Shown here in pieces: positions 9,834 to 18,566 of a stretch of 64,000 nucleotides of DNA; within the stretch, counting starts at the first letter, position 1; each line of letters starts with the position of its first letter. This DNA comes from Nitrospira sp. (GTDB lineage Bacteria > Nitrospirota > Nitrospiria > Nitrospirales > Nitrospiraceae). The stretch is taken from positions 18,488-82,487 of the forward strand of contig JADYYH010000078.1 of assembly GCA_020853775.1 (NCBI GenBank), in the 5' to 3' direction. Under the pieces are notes generated by a model. It saw only the letters and a program-made list of their open reading frames with translations, was not told the DNA's origin and searched no databases. A program made the translations under genes and the position numbers.

Positions 9834-11197
9834 TCGTTGATGACGAACAGGGCCTGCGCGATGTCCTGAGCATCATGCTGAAGCGGGCCGGTTATGCCGT
9901 GACCGTGGCCTCGGATGGTGAGGAAGCGATCGCGCAGCTTCAAAAGGAGATTTTTGATCTGGTCATCACCGATCTCAAGATGCCGAAAGTGGGTGGCCTC
10001 GACGTGCTCAAGGCCGTCAAGGCGTCCTCGCCCGACACCGTCGTCTTGATGATTACCGCCTTCGCCTCGGCCGAATCGGCGGTGGAAGCGATGAAGCATG
10101 GGGCCTACGACTATCTCACCAAGCCGTTTCAGGTCGATGAAGTGCAGCTGATCATCCGCAACGCGATCGAGCGGCGCCGATTGTCGACCGAGAACATGCT
10201 TTTGAAGCGCGAATTGGCCAGTCAGTCCTCGTTTTCCCAGATCGTCGGCCAAAGCGAAGCCATGCAAAAGGTCTACGATGTCATCAAGAAAGTGGCCGAT
10301 TCCAAGAGCAATGTGTTGATCGGCGGGGAAAGCGGGACGGGCAAGGAACTGGTGGCGCGAGCCATTCATTTCAACAGCGCGCGCGCCTCCATGCCGTTCG
10401 TTACCGTCAATTGCAGCGCGGTGCCGGAAACATTGCTGGAGAGCGAACTGTTCGGCCATATGAAGGGGGCCTTCACCGGCGCGATTTCAAACAAGGCGGG
10501 GCTCTTCGAAGTGGCGAACGGCGGCACGATCTTTCTCGACGAAATCGGTGATACCACGCCGGCGATTCAGGTCAAATTGTTGCGCGTCATTCAGGAGCGG
10601 GAGTTTCGGCGGGTCGGTGGAACGCAGGACGTGAAAGTGGATGTGCGTATCGTGGCGGCGACGAATCGTGATCTGGAAAAGGCCGTCGCCGAAGGCGCGT
10701 TTCGTGAAGACCTGTACTACCGGCTCGATGTGATCCCGATCAGGCTCCCGCCGCTGCGCATGCGCACGGGCGACATTCCGCTATTGAGCCAACATTTTCT
10801 GGAGAAATTTTCCAAGGAAAGTGGTAAACCAGTGCCGACGATGAGCCAGGAGGCCATGCGCGTGCTGTTGGCGCATGAGTGGCGGGGCAACGTTCGTGAG
10901 TTAGAGAACGTGGTCGAACGTGTCGTGGCCTTCACCACGGGATCGTCGGTGACGGATGCGGATATTCGCGGCTGGCTCCATAAACCGGTGAACACCCAGC
11001 AGGCAGTGCCGTCGGAATTGCCGGAAGACGGCCTGGATCTTGAGGGATTGATCAACACGATCGAGAAGGATCTGCTGTTGAAAGCACTGGAGCGGAGCCA
11101 GTGGGTCAAAAAACGCGCCGCGCGGTTGTTGCGGTTGAATACCCGGTCGTTCCGGTACCGTCTCGAAAAATATGAAATCAAAGGAGGCCGGGATTAG
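9818..11197 (+). CDS. pilR: Sigma-54-dependent response regulator, NtrC/PilR family
   Basis: A 459-residue regulator with an N-terminal receiver domain (phosphoacceptor Asp near residue 52 in VITDLKMPK, Lys near 102 in LTKPF). The central AAA+ sigma-54 interaction domain has Walker A GESGTGKE at about 170-177, the GAFTGA loop near 218 and LDEIGD as Walker B. A Fis-type helix-turn-helix lies at about 420-455. It should activate sigma-54 promoters after phosphorylation by the overlapping upstream kinase. The GAFTGA loop is intact, so it is an active activator. Target genes are not shown by the sequence. Confidence 0.93.
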   Translation: MEKILVVDDEQGLRDVLSIMLKRAGYAVTVASDGEEAIAQLQKEIFDLVITDLKMPKVGGLDVLKAVKASSPDTVVLMITAFASAESAVEAMKHGAYDYLTKPFQVDEVQLIIRNAIERRRLSTENMLLKRELASQSSFSQIVGQSEAMQKVYDVIKKVADSKSNVLIGGESGTGKELVARAIHFNSARASMPFVTVNCSAVPETLLESELFGHMKGAFTGAISNKAGLFEVANGGTIFLDEIGDTTPAIQVKLLRVIQEREFRRVGGTQDVKVDVRIVAATNRDLEKAVAEGAFREDLYYRLDVIPIRLPPLRMRTGDIPLLSQHFLEKFSKESGKPVPTMSQEAMRVLLAHEWRGNVRELENVVERVVAFTTGSSVTDADIRGWLHKPVNTQQAVPSELPEDGLDLEGLINTIEKDLLLKALERSQWVKKRAARLLRLNTRSFRYRLEKYEIKGGRD

Positions 11198-11217
11198 CGC
11201 CGCCCAGTCAGCTGCGA

Positions 11218-12117
11218 GTGAACTCTACTAGCCTGCGTGTTCTGACTCCTGCCAAAGTCAATCTCATCCTCCGGGTGCTCGAACGACGGCCTGACGGTTT
11301 CCATACCATTTGGTCACTGATGCATACGGTGGGGCTCAACGATGAGTTGACCCTCACGATGCGGCCCGCCGCCGCGTCGCGTATCACTTTGCGCTGTGAC
11401 CAGGCCACCCTTGCTGTGGATCAGACCAATCTCGTGTACCGGGCCGCCGACCTCGTACTGGCGCGAGTCGATCGGGCGATCGACCTTTCCATCAGCCTGA
11501 CCAAGCGCATTCCGATGGGCGCCGGACTGGGGGGAGGCAGCAGTGACGCGGCCGCAACGATTCTGGGCCTGACTCGATTGCTGGGCGTGGAGTGGTCGGT
11601 CGAGCAGATGGCCGAAGTCGGACAGCAGCTGGGAAGCGATGTGCCCTTCTTTTTTGTAGGGCCTGCCGCCTGTGTGAGGGGACGAGGCGAGCATGTCCGT
11701 CCCATCCGGCTCACAGGCGAGCGGTGGATTGTGCTGGTGAATCCAGGATTTCCTGTCGCGACCAAATGGGCCTATCAGCAGTTGGCTGCCACCCGCTCGG
11801 GTGTGCGTCCGCTCTCGGCGGCGGTGTTGGCCTTGGATCACCGCTCCGAGCTGGATTGGTCGGAGGTCATTCCGATGGTGGAAAACGATTTTGAAGGGCC
11901 GGTGTTTGCCCAACACCCGGTGCTGGCGCAGATCAAGAGCCAACTGCTCAGTTTGGGAGCCGAGGTTGCGCTGTTATCCGGAAGTGGTGCGACGATGTTC
12001 GGAGTGTTTAAAGGCCAGTCCGCTGCCCAGCAGGCCGCCCATGAATGCGCCCGCAATCCAGGAATGGCGGCCTATGCCGTGCCGGCAACCGGCGTTCCAT
12101 CGACGACCGTCTTGTGA
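11218..12117 (+). CDS. ispE: 4-diphosphocytidyl-2-C-methyl-D-erythritol kinase
   Basis: IspE phosphorylates CDP-methylerythritol in the MEP isoprenoid pathway. The 299-residue protein is a GHMP kinase: TPAKVNLILRVL at the N-terminus, ATP-binding PMGAGLGGGSSDAA near residue 100, and a C-terminal LLSGSGATMFGVF. The predicted start is GTG 11218, 20 bp after the pilR-like gene. A strong AAAGGAGG sits about 28 bp upstream, too far for this start, so the initiation site is slightly uncertain. IspE next to prs is a common bacterial neighbourhood. Confidence 0.95.
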   Translation: MNSTSLRVLTPAKVNLILRVLERRPDGFHTIWSLMHTVGLNDELTLTMRPAAASRITLRCDQATLAVDQTNLVYRAADLVLARVDRAIDLSISLTKRIPMGAGLGGGSSDAAATILGLTRLLGVEWSVEQMAEVGQQLGSDVPFFFVGPAACVRGRGEHVRPIRLTGERWIVLVNPGFPVATKWAYQQLAATRSGVRPLSAAVLALDHRSELDWSEVIPMVENDFEGPVFAQHPVLAQIKSQLLSLGAEVALLSGSGATMFGVFKGQSAAQQAAHECARNPGMAAYAVPATGVPSTTVL

Positions 12118-12412
12118 GCGATGAACGGAAGTCGACGATTGCTGGCCCTGCCGATCAGTCAGGGCGATCCTCCGCGGCACCATAGTCGTTGCCGGCCATC
12201 ACTGACCGGTGAGGCCCGTCGCGTGCCGCAGATTGTTGACAACTTCCCAGGCTTTTCGTTAATGTGCTGAGCTTCGGTAGGCGTCCTCTTGTCCTGACAG
12301 TGCCAGGTCGGCAGGATGAATAAGCGGTCTGTTCCGTGCCCACCGTTCCAGACGAACTCGATACGCACCGTTACAGCATCGGCATCGCCACGTACCGCAT
12401 CGAAGGGGTGGA
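12118..12412 (+). other. Intergenic region ispE-prs, no gene seen
   Basis: About 295 bp without a convincing gene. A tRNA gene is often found between ispE and prs in other bacteria, but no cloverleaf or TTCGAAnCC T-arm was found on either strand. The region holds a candidate promoter at 12236-12264, and it is probably the 5' leader of prs. Confidence 0.5.
12236..12264 (+). promoter_or_regulatory. Candidate sigma-70 promoter for prs
   Basis: A perfect -35 TTGACA at 12236-12241 is followed after 17 bases by TTAATG, a weak -10. It lies about 150 bp before the prs start and would give a long leader. It is called by eye only. Confidence 0.35.
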
Positions 12413-13354
12413 ATGAACAGGGAACTCAAGCTCTTTTCGGGCAACGCCAATCCTGCGCTTGCGCGCGCGATCGGCACGTATCTCGACTTGCCCATCGGCG
12501 CGGCCACGGTTTCTTCGTTCAGTGACGGGGAAATTCGGGTACGCATCGAAGAGAATGTACGCGGGGCGGACGTGTTTCTCATCCAGTCCTGTTGCGCGCC
12601 GGTCAATGATTCGATCATGGAAATGCTCATCATGATCGATGCCCTCAAGCGTTCGTCGGCCAACCGCATTACCGCAGTCATCCCGTATTTCGGGTATGCC
12701 CGACAGGATCGTAAGGATCAGCCGCGCGTGCCGATCTCCGCCAAACTGGTGGCAGACCTCATTACCACCGCCGGCTCAGACCGGGTGCTGACGATGGATC
12801 TCCATGCCAGCCAGATACAGGGTTTTTTCAATATTCCCGTGGATAATCTCTACGCCTTACCGGTGCTGTTGGATTACATCACCAAACGGAGAATAGAAGA
12901 TTTGGTCGTGGTGTCGCCTGACGCAGGCGGCGTGGAACGTGCCCGGGCCTTTGCCAAACGTCTTCAAGCCAATCTCGCCATTATCGACAAACGGCGGGAA
13001 GGACCGAACCAGGCCCAGGTGATGAATATTATCGGTGATGTGCAGGGAAAGAGCGCCTTGCTGCTCGACGATATGATCGATACCGCCGGCACCATTGTGC
13101 AAGGGGCTCAGGCTTGTCTGGATAAAGGCGCGCGAGAAGTGTGGGCCGGTTGTTCGCACGGAGTCTTGTCGGGGCCCGCGTTGGAGCGTCTCCAGCAATC
13201 CGGACTGACGGACGTGCTGGTGACCGATTCGATCCCCTTGCGCGGCAAGGAGTTGACGTGTCCGAAGTTGAAATTGTTGTCTGTGGCGCCGCTATTCGGT
13301 GAAGCCATCAGGCGTATCCATGAGGATGAATCAGTGAGTTCGTTATTCGTGTAG
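12413..13354 (+). CDS. prs: Ribose-phosphate pyrophosphokinase
   Basis: Prs makes PRPP from ribose-5-phosphate and ATP, feeding nucleotide, histidine and tryptophan synthesis. The 313-residue protein has the family landmarks: [10 protein letters not shown] at the start, SDGEIRV, the flexible-loop region [14 protein letters not shown], the metal site [12 protein letters not shown], and the PRPP loop [12 protein letters not shown] near residue 220. Length is typical. AAGGGGTGG precedes the ATG. The downstream L25 gene is 37 bp away, an arrangement (prs-rplY-pth) well known in bacteria. Confidence 0.97.
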   Translation: MNRELKLFSGNANPALARAIGTYLDLPIGAATVSSFSDGEIRVRIEENVRGADVFLIQSCCAPVNDSIMEMLIMIDALKRSSANRITAVIPYFGYARQDRKDQPRVPISAKLVADLITTAGSDRVLTMDLHASQIQGFFNIPVDNLYALPVLLDYITKRRIEDLVVVSPDAGGVERARAFAKRLQANLAIIDKRREGPNQAQVMNIIGDVQGKSALLLDDMIDTAGTIVQGAQACLDKGAREVWAGCSHGVLSGPALERLQQSGLTDVLVTDSIPLRGKELTCPKLKLLSVAPLFGEAIRRIHEDESVSSLFV

Positions 13355-13391
13355 GCCGTCCGCGTGGAGCGACAGGTCGAGGAGGAGCATC

Positions 13392-14159
13392 ATGAAATTC
13401 GAATTAACCGTTGAAAGCAGAGAAGGTGGAGGCAAAGGCCCAGCGCGTCAACTTCGTCGGGCCGGTCGCGTTCCGGCGGTCCTGTATGGGCAGGGGGAAT
13501 GTCTCCTGCTGTCCGTCAAGCCGGATGAACTAGTCAAAGTTTTACGCTCCCAAGCCGGATCCACGGCGCTCATCTCTCTCACGATCAACGGAGCGAAAAG
13601 CAAGCCCAACCGGACGGCTCTGTTGCGGGACTTCCAGGTGGATCCGATCGCCGGAAGCGTGCTGCACGCAGACTTCTTTGAAGTCGCCATGGATAAGCCG
13701 ATTCGCGTGAAGGTTCCGATCCATTTGACCGGCGGTCAGCCGATCGGCCTGAAAGAAGGCGGCGTGTTGCATCAGGCGTTGCGTGAACTGCACGTCGAAT
13801 GTCTGCCCTCTGTCTTGCCGGATTTCATCGGCATCGATGCCTCGCAATTGCAGATCAATGAAGGCATCCATCTCAAGGATATTCCGAAGACGGAAGGCTT
13901 GCGCTTCCTCGATGATCCCGATCACATGGTCGTGAGTGTGGCGGCGCCGATGACCGATGCGAAGTTGGAATCCTTGCTCGCCACCGGTGCAGCCGGGGCT
14001 GAAGGCGCTAAGGAACCGGAAGTGGCGGCCAAAGGCAAGGCAGCGGCGGAAGGTGCGGCTGGAGCGGAAGCAGGCAAGGCGGGTGATGCCAAGGCCGGGG
14101 CGGCAGCGCCCAAAGCCGGGGCGGCTCCAGCCAAGAAGGAACCAGAGAAGAAGAAGTAG
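13392..14159 (+). CDS. rplY: 50S ribosomal protein L25 (Ctc/TL5 form)
   Basis: A 255-residue L25 of the long Ctc type that binds 5S rRNA. The N-terminal L25 domain runs from about residue 1 to 92 (RRAGRVPAVLYG, LLRDFQVDPI) and the TL5 C-terminal beta domain from about 95 to 190 (VPIHLTGGQPIG, EGIHLKDIP). The last 65 residues are a low-complexity Ala/Gly/Lys/Glu tail ending in a run of lysines, longer than in many homologues. The AGGAGGAGCATC ribosome site is strong. The gene is followed five bases later by pth. Confidence 0.95.
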   Translation: MKFELTVESREGGGKGPARQLRRAGRVPAVLYGQGECLLLSVKPDELVKVLRSQAGSTALISLTINGAKSKPNRTALLRDFQVDPIAGSVLHADFFEVAMDKPIRVKVPIHLTGGQPIGLKEGGVLHQALRELHVECLPSVLPDFIGIDASQLQINEGIHLKDIPKTEGLRFLDDPDHMVVSVAAPMTDAKLESLLATGAAGAEGAKEPEVAAKGKAAAEGAAGAEAGKAGDAKAGAAAPKAGAAPAKKEPEKKK

Positions 14160-14164
14160 TCGCG

Positions 14165-14743
14165 TTGCGCCTTCTCGTTGGATTAGGCAATCCCGGAGCC
14201 GAGTATGCCGAGACGCGGCACAATATCGGCTGCTGGGTGATCGAACGGGCGGCGGCGCGATGGTCGATACGTCTCACCAGGAAGGGCGCGACCCAGCGAG
14301 GCTCGGGTCGCGCCGGTTCCAAACTCGTCGAGCTGGCCGAAACGCTCGACTGGATGAATCTCAGCGGTCCCCCCCTCAAAGGTCTCCTTCGCGAACTTGG
14401 TCTGACGCCCGAGTCCGTGGTGGTCGTGCATGACGATCTGGATCTGGAACCAGGTCGATTGCGGATCAGGCAGGACGGCGGTAGCGGCGGTCACAATGGA
14501 ATCAAATCGATCATCGAAGCCTTGGGCACTCCCAGGTTTGTCCGCTTGAAGGTTGGTGTGGGGCGCCCCGCGCCGCGGCAGGACTCCGCCGACTATGTCC
14601 TGGAGCCTGTCTCGCCGGAAGAGCGGGCCCTGTATGCCCCCTGCCTTGATCGAGCCGTCGATGCGCTTGAATTACTCTTGAATCGTGATGTCGCCACGGC
14701 GATGAACCAGTTCAACGTGCGGGAAAAGCTCGACGACAAGTGA
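14165..14743 (+). CDS. pth: Peptidyl-tRNA hydrolase
   Basis: Pth recycles tRNA from prematurely released peptidyl-tRNA. The 192-residue protein begins LLVGLGNPG and has the catalytic His in ETRHNIG, the substrate-gating LSGPPLKGLL, and VVHDDLDLEPGRLRI followed by GGSGGHNGIKSI. All catalytic residues are present. The start is TTG at 14165, five bases after the rplY stop. No ATG fits, so translational coupling with rplY is likely. Confidence 0.96.
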   Translation: MRLLVGLGNPGAEYAETRHNIGCWVIERAAARWSIRLTRKGATQRGSGRAGSKLVELAETLDWMNLSGPPLKGLLRELGLTPESVVVVHDDLDLEPGRLRIRQDGGSGGHNGIKSIIEALGTPRFVRLKVGVGRPAPRQDSADYVLEPVSPEERALYAPCLDRAVDALELLLNRDVATAMNQFNVREKLDDK

Positions 14744-14867
14744 GCCGTGACCGGTATCCTCTCTGCTGTTCGGATCACTTGCCGTCTCCATCGCCATCTG
14801 TCCGTCGGCAGCAGTGCATGATCTCCCTATGGTAGAGTGAATTATTCGCGGCACTTTGGGAGCCATC

Positions 14868-16073
14868 ATGACGACGCCACTTCGATTGCCTCTCTCACTC
14901 GCAGCGTTTGACCTATCTCCTGATCGCGGCTTTCTGCCTGCGACCGACCCGCTGGACCAGCTTCCTGACGAGCCGATCGTCAATCGGATCGGGACGGAGC
15001 TGCCGAAGTTGCTCACCGCCCGACAATTCCGCAATTGTATCCAGGATCGGTCGGAAATCATGGGCGCGGTGCCGGACGATTGGGGGCTCGATGTCTTTCG
15101 TTCTGCCATGCGGACGCTGTCGTTTGCCGGCCATGCCTATGTGTGGGAGAACCCAGACTCTCCGGCTGACAGATTGCCGGCTAGTATCGCTGTCCCTTGG
15201 TACCGCATTGCGCAGCAACTCGGTCGTCCGCCCGTCCTGTCGTACGCCTCCTATGCGTTGCACAACTGGCGCCGGCTCGATGTGCACAAGCCGATTGCGC
15301 TGGGCAACATCGTGCTCCTCCAGAATTTTCTCGGCGGGCTCGATGAAGAATGGTTTGTGTTGATCCACATTGATATCGAGGCGAAGGTCGGCCTGGGGTT
15401 GCAGGGATTGGTTCATGCGCAGAATGCCGCACAGGCGGATGATGCGGAAGCCGTGTTGGCCGGGTTACAGGCGCTCGCCGTCGCGCAAGAGGCGATGCGG
15501 GAGACGCTCCTTCGGACGCCGGAACGATGCGACCCCTACATTTATTACAGTCGCGTGCGACCCTATATCCATGGATGGAAAAACAGTCCGTCATTGCCAC
15601 AGGGGGTGATCTACGAAGGGGTCACGGACTACGCTGAACGGCCGCAACAATTCCGCGGAGAAACCGGCTCGCAAAGTTCCATCGTGCCGGCGCTGGATGC
15701 CGGCCTTGGTGTTGTCCATGCCGACGATCCGCTGACGCAATACCTGGTGGAGATGCGTGACTATATGCCGCCGCGCCATCGCGCGTTTGTGTCCGCGCTG
15801 GAAGCCCGTATAGACGGGCAACAGCGCCCATTGCTCTATGGATATGCTCGCGATCGTAAAGCGACGAATCCCCGATTATGGAAGGCGTTCTGCGCCTGCG
15901 TGGACCTGCTGGCCCAATTCCGCGACATTCATGTCGGCTATGCCGAACGGTATATCTTCCGCCAGCATCAGTCGCATGCCAGCAATCCGACCTCAGTGGG
16001 CACAGGTGGGACGCCGTTCATGCCTTATCTGAATAAACATCTCGAGGAGACCAAGCACCTCATCCAGGACTGA
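14868..16073 (+). CDS. Indoleamine 2,3-dioxygenase family heme protein
   Basis: A 401-residue protein resembling the indoleamine/tryptophan 2,3-dioxygenase superfamily. In other organisms these heme enzymes open the indole ring to give N-formylkynurenine. Recognisable features are FRGETGSQSSIVPALD in the middle, a candidate proximal heme histidine at about residue 355 in FRDIHVGYAERY, and the C-terminal GTGGTPFMPYLNKHLEET, matching the GTGGT signature of IDO proteins. There is no signal peptide, so it should be cytoplasmic. ATG 14868 follows GGGAGCC. No kynurenine pathway genes are seen in the window, and its role here is unknown. Bacterial IDO homologues vary widely in activity. Confidence 0.82.
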   Translation: MTTPLRLPLSLAAFDLSPDRGFLPATDPLDQLPDEPIVNRIGTELPKLLTARQFRNCIQDRSEIMGAVPDDWGLDVFRSAMRTLSFAGHAYVWENPDSPADRLPASIAVPWYRIAQQLGRPPVLSYASYALHNWRRLDVHKPIALGNIVLLQNFLGGLDEEWFVLIHIDIEAKVGLGLQGLVHAQNAAQADDAEAVLAGLQALAVAQEAMRETLLRTPERCDPYIYYSRVRPYIHGWKNSPSLPQGVIYEGVTDYAERPQQFRGETGSQSSIVPALDAGLGVVHADDPLTQYLVEMRDYMPPRHRAFVSALEARIDGQQRPLLYGYARDRKATNPRLWKAFCACVDLLAQFRDIHVGYAERYIFRQHQSHASNPTSVGTGGTPFMPYLNKHLEETKHLIQD

Positions 16074-16164
16074 GTGCGATGGTACAGTCTACGTGCCGTT
16101 GTTTCAGGCTGGAATAACGGCAACAGACTCCGTACACTGCGTGCGTGCCGATGTCATTCGACGT

Positions 16165-16377
16165 ATGCGCAAACCCGGCGAACCCATTTACCTTCGAGTC
16201 CACCTGATCGCGTTGGCGTTGGTCCTGCTCGCCACGGTGGCGCTGCCTCGGGCAGCGGAGTTTTTTCTCGGCCCTCTCAGCTTCGGTACCCGCGCGCTGG
16301 CGGGGATCGCGATTGCCGTTGCGGGTGGCATTGCGCTGTACCTCCTCTATAATTCTTCTGCCAGAAACGAGCCCTAG
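16165..16377 (+). CDS. Small two-helix membrane protein, unknown
   Basis: A 70-residue protein with two hydrophobic stretches, at about residues 13-35 and 43-62, ending in a short polar tail. No family is recognised. Upstream GTG starts (16093, 16141) are possible, but ATG 16165 gives a clean charged N-terminus (MRKPGEPIYLR) before the first membrane segment. It lies about 90 bp after the dioxygenase gene in the same direction. Existence is likely from its hydrophobic pattern and codon use but not certain. Confidence 0.5.
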   Translation: MRKPGEPIYLRVHLIALALVLLATVALPRAAEFFLGPLSFGTRALAGIAIAVAGGIALYLLYNSSARNEP

Positions 16378-16572
16378 CAGTCAGGAGGACTCTCCTCCGC
16401 TTGCACGGCAGTGTGGCTGAATCGAATCGATCTATTCTACATTGATCCTGTCTCTCGCCCGAGAACCCCGCACTGACCGTACTTGTAATTCGACATCACG
16501 GAAGTCAGAACAGCAAAGTTGTCCAGTCTTCTGCGCGCCGAGCGCCTGTTATGATCGAGATAAGCCTCGCCC

Positions 16573-17226
16573 ATGGAGTACGTCACCATGGTATGGACGA
16601 TTTGTACGCGCAGCTGGGTCCCGATAGTCGCCTCATTGTCACTGCTCCTTCTCGCTCCTGTCGCAACCCGGGCTGAATGGTATGCGGCTGCTCAGCTCGG
16701 CGTGAATTTCGCCGATCCCCTCCGCAATGTTCGCGGCAGCGGTTCCCTCGCCGGGTTGGAGGCGCCCAATTTCAATCTGAAAACCAGTCCTGCGTTCGGC
16801 GGCAAAGTGGGGCTGTTTCCCAATCACGGGATCCTGGGAATCGAATTGGATGTTTCCCACAGCACTCCGCACATCAAAAATCTGGACGATATCCCGGGCA
16901 TTCATCTCTCCGTGACCAACATCGGCCCCAGCGTGGTCTTGCGGTATCCAGGCATGACCTGGCAACCCTATCTCGGAGGCGGGCCGGCCATCCTGGTCGC
17001 GCATCTTGGCCGATCTTCAACCACGGAACGTGATACCCAAGTGTCGTTTGGGGCCAATGTGCTGGTCGGTGTGCGGGCGTTCGTCACGCCCAGGGTGGCG
17101 CTGTTTACCGAATATAAGTATACCGATTCGACGTTTCGTTTCGGCGGCGCGTTCGGGCCGGTTGGGGGATTCGACGGGACCTATCGAGCCCATCAGCTGT
17201 TCATGGGCCTGTCCTACCACTTTTAA
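16573..17226 (+). CDS. Outer-membrane beta-barrel protein (OmpA-like 8-stranded porin type)
   Basis: A 217-residue exported protein. A signal peptide covers about residues 1-35, ending in VATRAEW, followed by alternating amphipathic beta-strands with Gly/Tyr/Phe turns. The C-terminus GLSYHF ends in an aromatic residue, as expected for BAM-inserted barrels. The pattern GGKVGLF, ELDVSHSTPH, PYLGGGPAI, FTEYKY matches small outer-membrane beta-barrel proteins of the OMP_b-brl type. A second ATG (16588) is an equally good start. It is 10 bp from the next lipoprotein gene, so they are probably co-expressed. No ligand is suggested. Confidence 0.75.
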   Translation: MEYVTMVWTICTRSWVPIVASLSLLLLAPVATRAEWYAAAQLGVNFADPLRNVRGSGSLAGLEAPNFNLKTSPAFGGKVGLFPNHGILGIELDVSHSTPHIKNLDDIPGIHLSVTNIGPSVVLRYPGMTWQPYLGGGPAILVAHLGRSSTTERDTQVSFGANVLVGVRAFVTPRVALFTEYKYTDSTFRFGGAFGPVGGFDGTYRAHQLFMGLSYHF

Positions 17227-17236
17227 GAGGCGTGTC

Positions 17237-17536
17237 ATGACGCGGTCCATCGTCTGGTTTTGTCTGGCGGGCATCCTGCTCTTCACGGCGGGATGTGCGG
17301 AGTCGTTGCATCAGGGGCAGCGACATGCAGGATGGAGTCACCGGTCGAATACCGGATATGCAGACGGATCAGCCTACGGGGGCGCAGGATATTGGTGGTA
17401 CCCCTTCGGCTACTATGGCCCTGGTTACGGGTGGTATGGAGGCGGCTACGGCGGAAGCCGACAATCGACGAGTGGGTCGGCGCATCGTCCAACGCCGCCG
17501 GATAACGCGCCGCCCCAGTTTCAGAAGCAGTATTGA
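17237..17536 (+). CDS. Gly/Tyr-rich small lipoprotein
   Basis: A 99-residue predicted lipoprotein. The signal peptide ends in the lipobox FTAGC, with lipidated Cys near residue 20. The mature part has a Gly/Tyr/Trp-rich centre (GYWWYPFGYYGPGYGWYGGG) and ends in a Pro-rich tail APPQFQKQY. The next gene encodes a paralogue with the same tail and the same HQ-x-QR motif after the lipobox. Such Tyr/Gly-rich lipoproteins are common surface or envelope proteins of unknown role. It starts 10 bp after the beta-barrel gene. Confidence 0.7.
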   Translation: MTRSIVWFCLAGILLFTAGCAESLHQGQRHAGWSHRSNTGYADGSAYGGAGYWWYPFGYYGPGYGWYGGGYGGSRQSTSGSAHRPTPPDNAPPQFQKQY

Positions 17537-17596
17537 CTTGGAGAGGCGATCAACGTGATGCACAGACGAAATGTAATTCCGCATGGAGCAGCCAGT

Positions 17597-17959
17597 ATGC
17601 GCCTCAGCGCATGCGCCATAGCGTTCTGTGTGATGGCCTTGATGTCGGCCTGCGCCCAATCAGTGCATCAAACGCAACGGCTGGCCCAGCAAGACTTCAT
17701 GCTCGATCCCGGATATGCGGGCGCCCAACAGTACTCCTATTGGTCTGGGCCTGGGTACGGATATGGCCTTGGATACGGGGCCGGGTATTGGGGCGGGCCG
17801 CTGGGATACTATGGGTACGGTGGACCGTACGGCCCGCTGGGATTTGGCTGGTACGGTGGTTATGGGGGCTTCGGGGCAGGACGTTCACCAGGCGCTGTCT
17901 CGGGGCCACGTCCGACACCGCCGCCTCACGCGCCCCCGCAATTCAGGAAGAAGTACTGA
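17597..17959 (+). CDS. Gly/Tyr-rich lipoprotein, paralogue of the upstream one
   Basis: A 120-residue predicted lipoprotein with lipobox LMSAC. After the lipidated Cys it shares the HQ-x-QR motif and the terminal PPHAPPQFRKKY with the 17237 gene, with a longer GYG/GPYG repeat region between. I chose ATG 17597 because GGAG lies eight bases upstream and the signal peptide then aligns with the paralogue. ATG 17558 would give a longer N-terminus and is also preceded by a fair ribosome site. Tandem duplication is the likely origin. Function is unknown. Confidence 0.65.
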   Translation: MRLSACAIAFCVMALMSACAQSVHQTQRLAQQDFMLDPGYAGAQQYSYWSGPGYGYGLGYGAGYWGGPLGYYGYGGPYGPLGFGWYGGYGGFGAGRSPGAVSGPRPTPPPHAPPQFRKKY

Positions 17960-18566
17960 GGAGCATTCTTGTGCCCGAACATGCACGGACGATGTGGCAC
18001 GCATCAATTCTTATACACTACATAGCCTTGAGAGCCGTCATTGATTTTCGCATAAGTGAGCACGATTGCTCCTGCAGGCTCTGTGTATCCGATTCAATAC
18101 TGCTGTATCTGCTTTGAAAAGGTTGTAATTCTGCCGGCCATCACATTCATTGCCCTCCACATCGACACCATTGCCTCTTCCCCCTCTTCTCGGAATGCGA
18201 GAGGCCAGGAGATTCTAGGCCGCACCAAGCAACCGGACGGCGCGTCGATCTACGTAATACGTACAGACACGAGTTTGGACCATTCATTGGCGTTGTGTCT
18301 TGGTTGACTGATACGCATCTGCTTGGCAAGCCTCCTGCATTAACTCTTTTCGTGTTCTGATCTCTGCCAACTGTGCAGCGATTCAGTGGTGGGTGTTTTT
18401 CCAATTTCGCGATGCGATACGTTCTGGGATGGCAGGGGGGAATTGAGTCGAGTAGGTCACCGTCGATGATGCATCGTGAAGATTATCTGCAAAGCCTGTG
18501 ATGTAAGCGTCCCCGACGATGCCGTGTTCGGGCTTATCGAGATTTCGCGGTGGAGGAGGATTCATT
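17960..18566 (+). other. Long leader/intergenic region before the giant oxidase gene
   Basis: About 600 bp with no convincing gene and visibly more AT-rich than its surroundings. Short open frames here lack ribosome sites or recognisable content. A sigma-54-like element at 18323-18340 and the strong ribosome site GGAGGAGGA at 18552-18560 are the only signals I would defend. It probably holds the promoter of the oxidase operon. Confidence 0.5.
18323..18340 (+). promoter_or_regulatory. Possible sigma-54 promoter of the oxidase operon
   Basis: TTGGCAAGCCTCCTGCAT resembles the -24/-12 consensus TGGCAC-N5-TTGCA, with the invariant GG and GC pairs at the right 10-base separation and two mismatches. 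It lies about 225 bp before the oxidase start. A NtrC-type activator is encoded in the window at 9818, but any link is speculative. Confidence 0.25.

Noticed and set aside
12118..12412. Possible tRNA gene between ispE and prs
   Set aside because: A tRNA is common here in other bacteria, but no T-arm consensus or acceptor-stem pairing was found on either strand.
17380..17900. GGNTAY-rich repeats resembling a tandem repeat or CRISPR-like array
   Set aside because: These are Gly/Tyr codons in the lipoproteins, not repeats with constant spacers.
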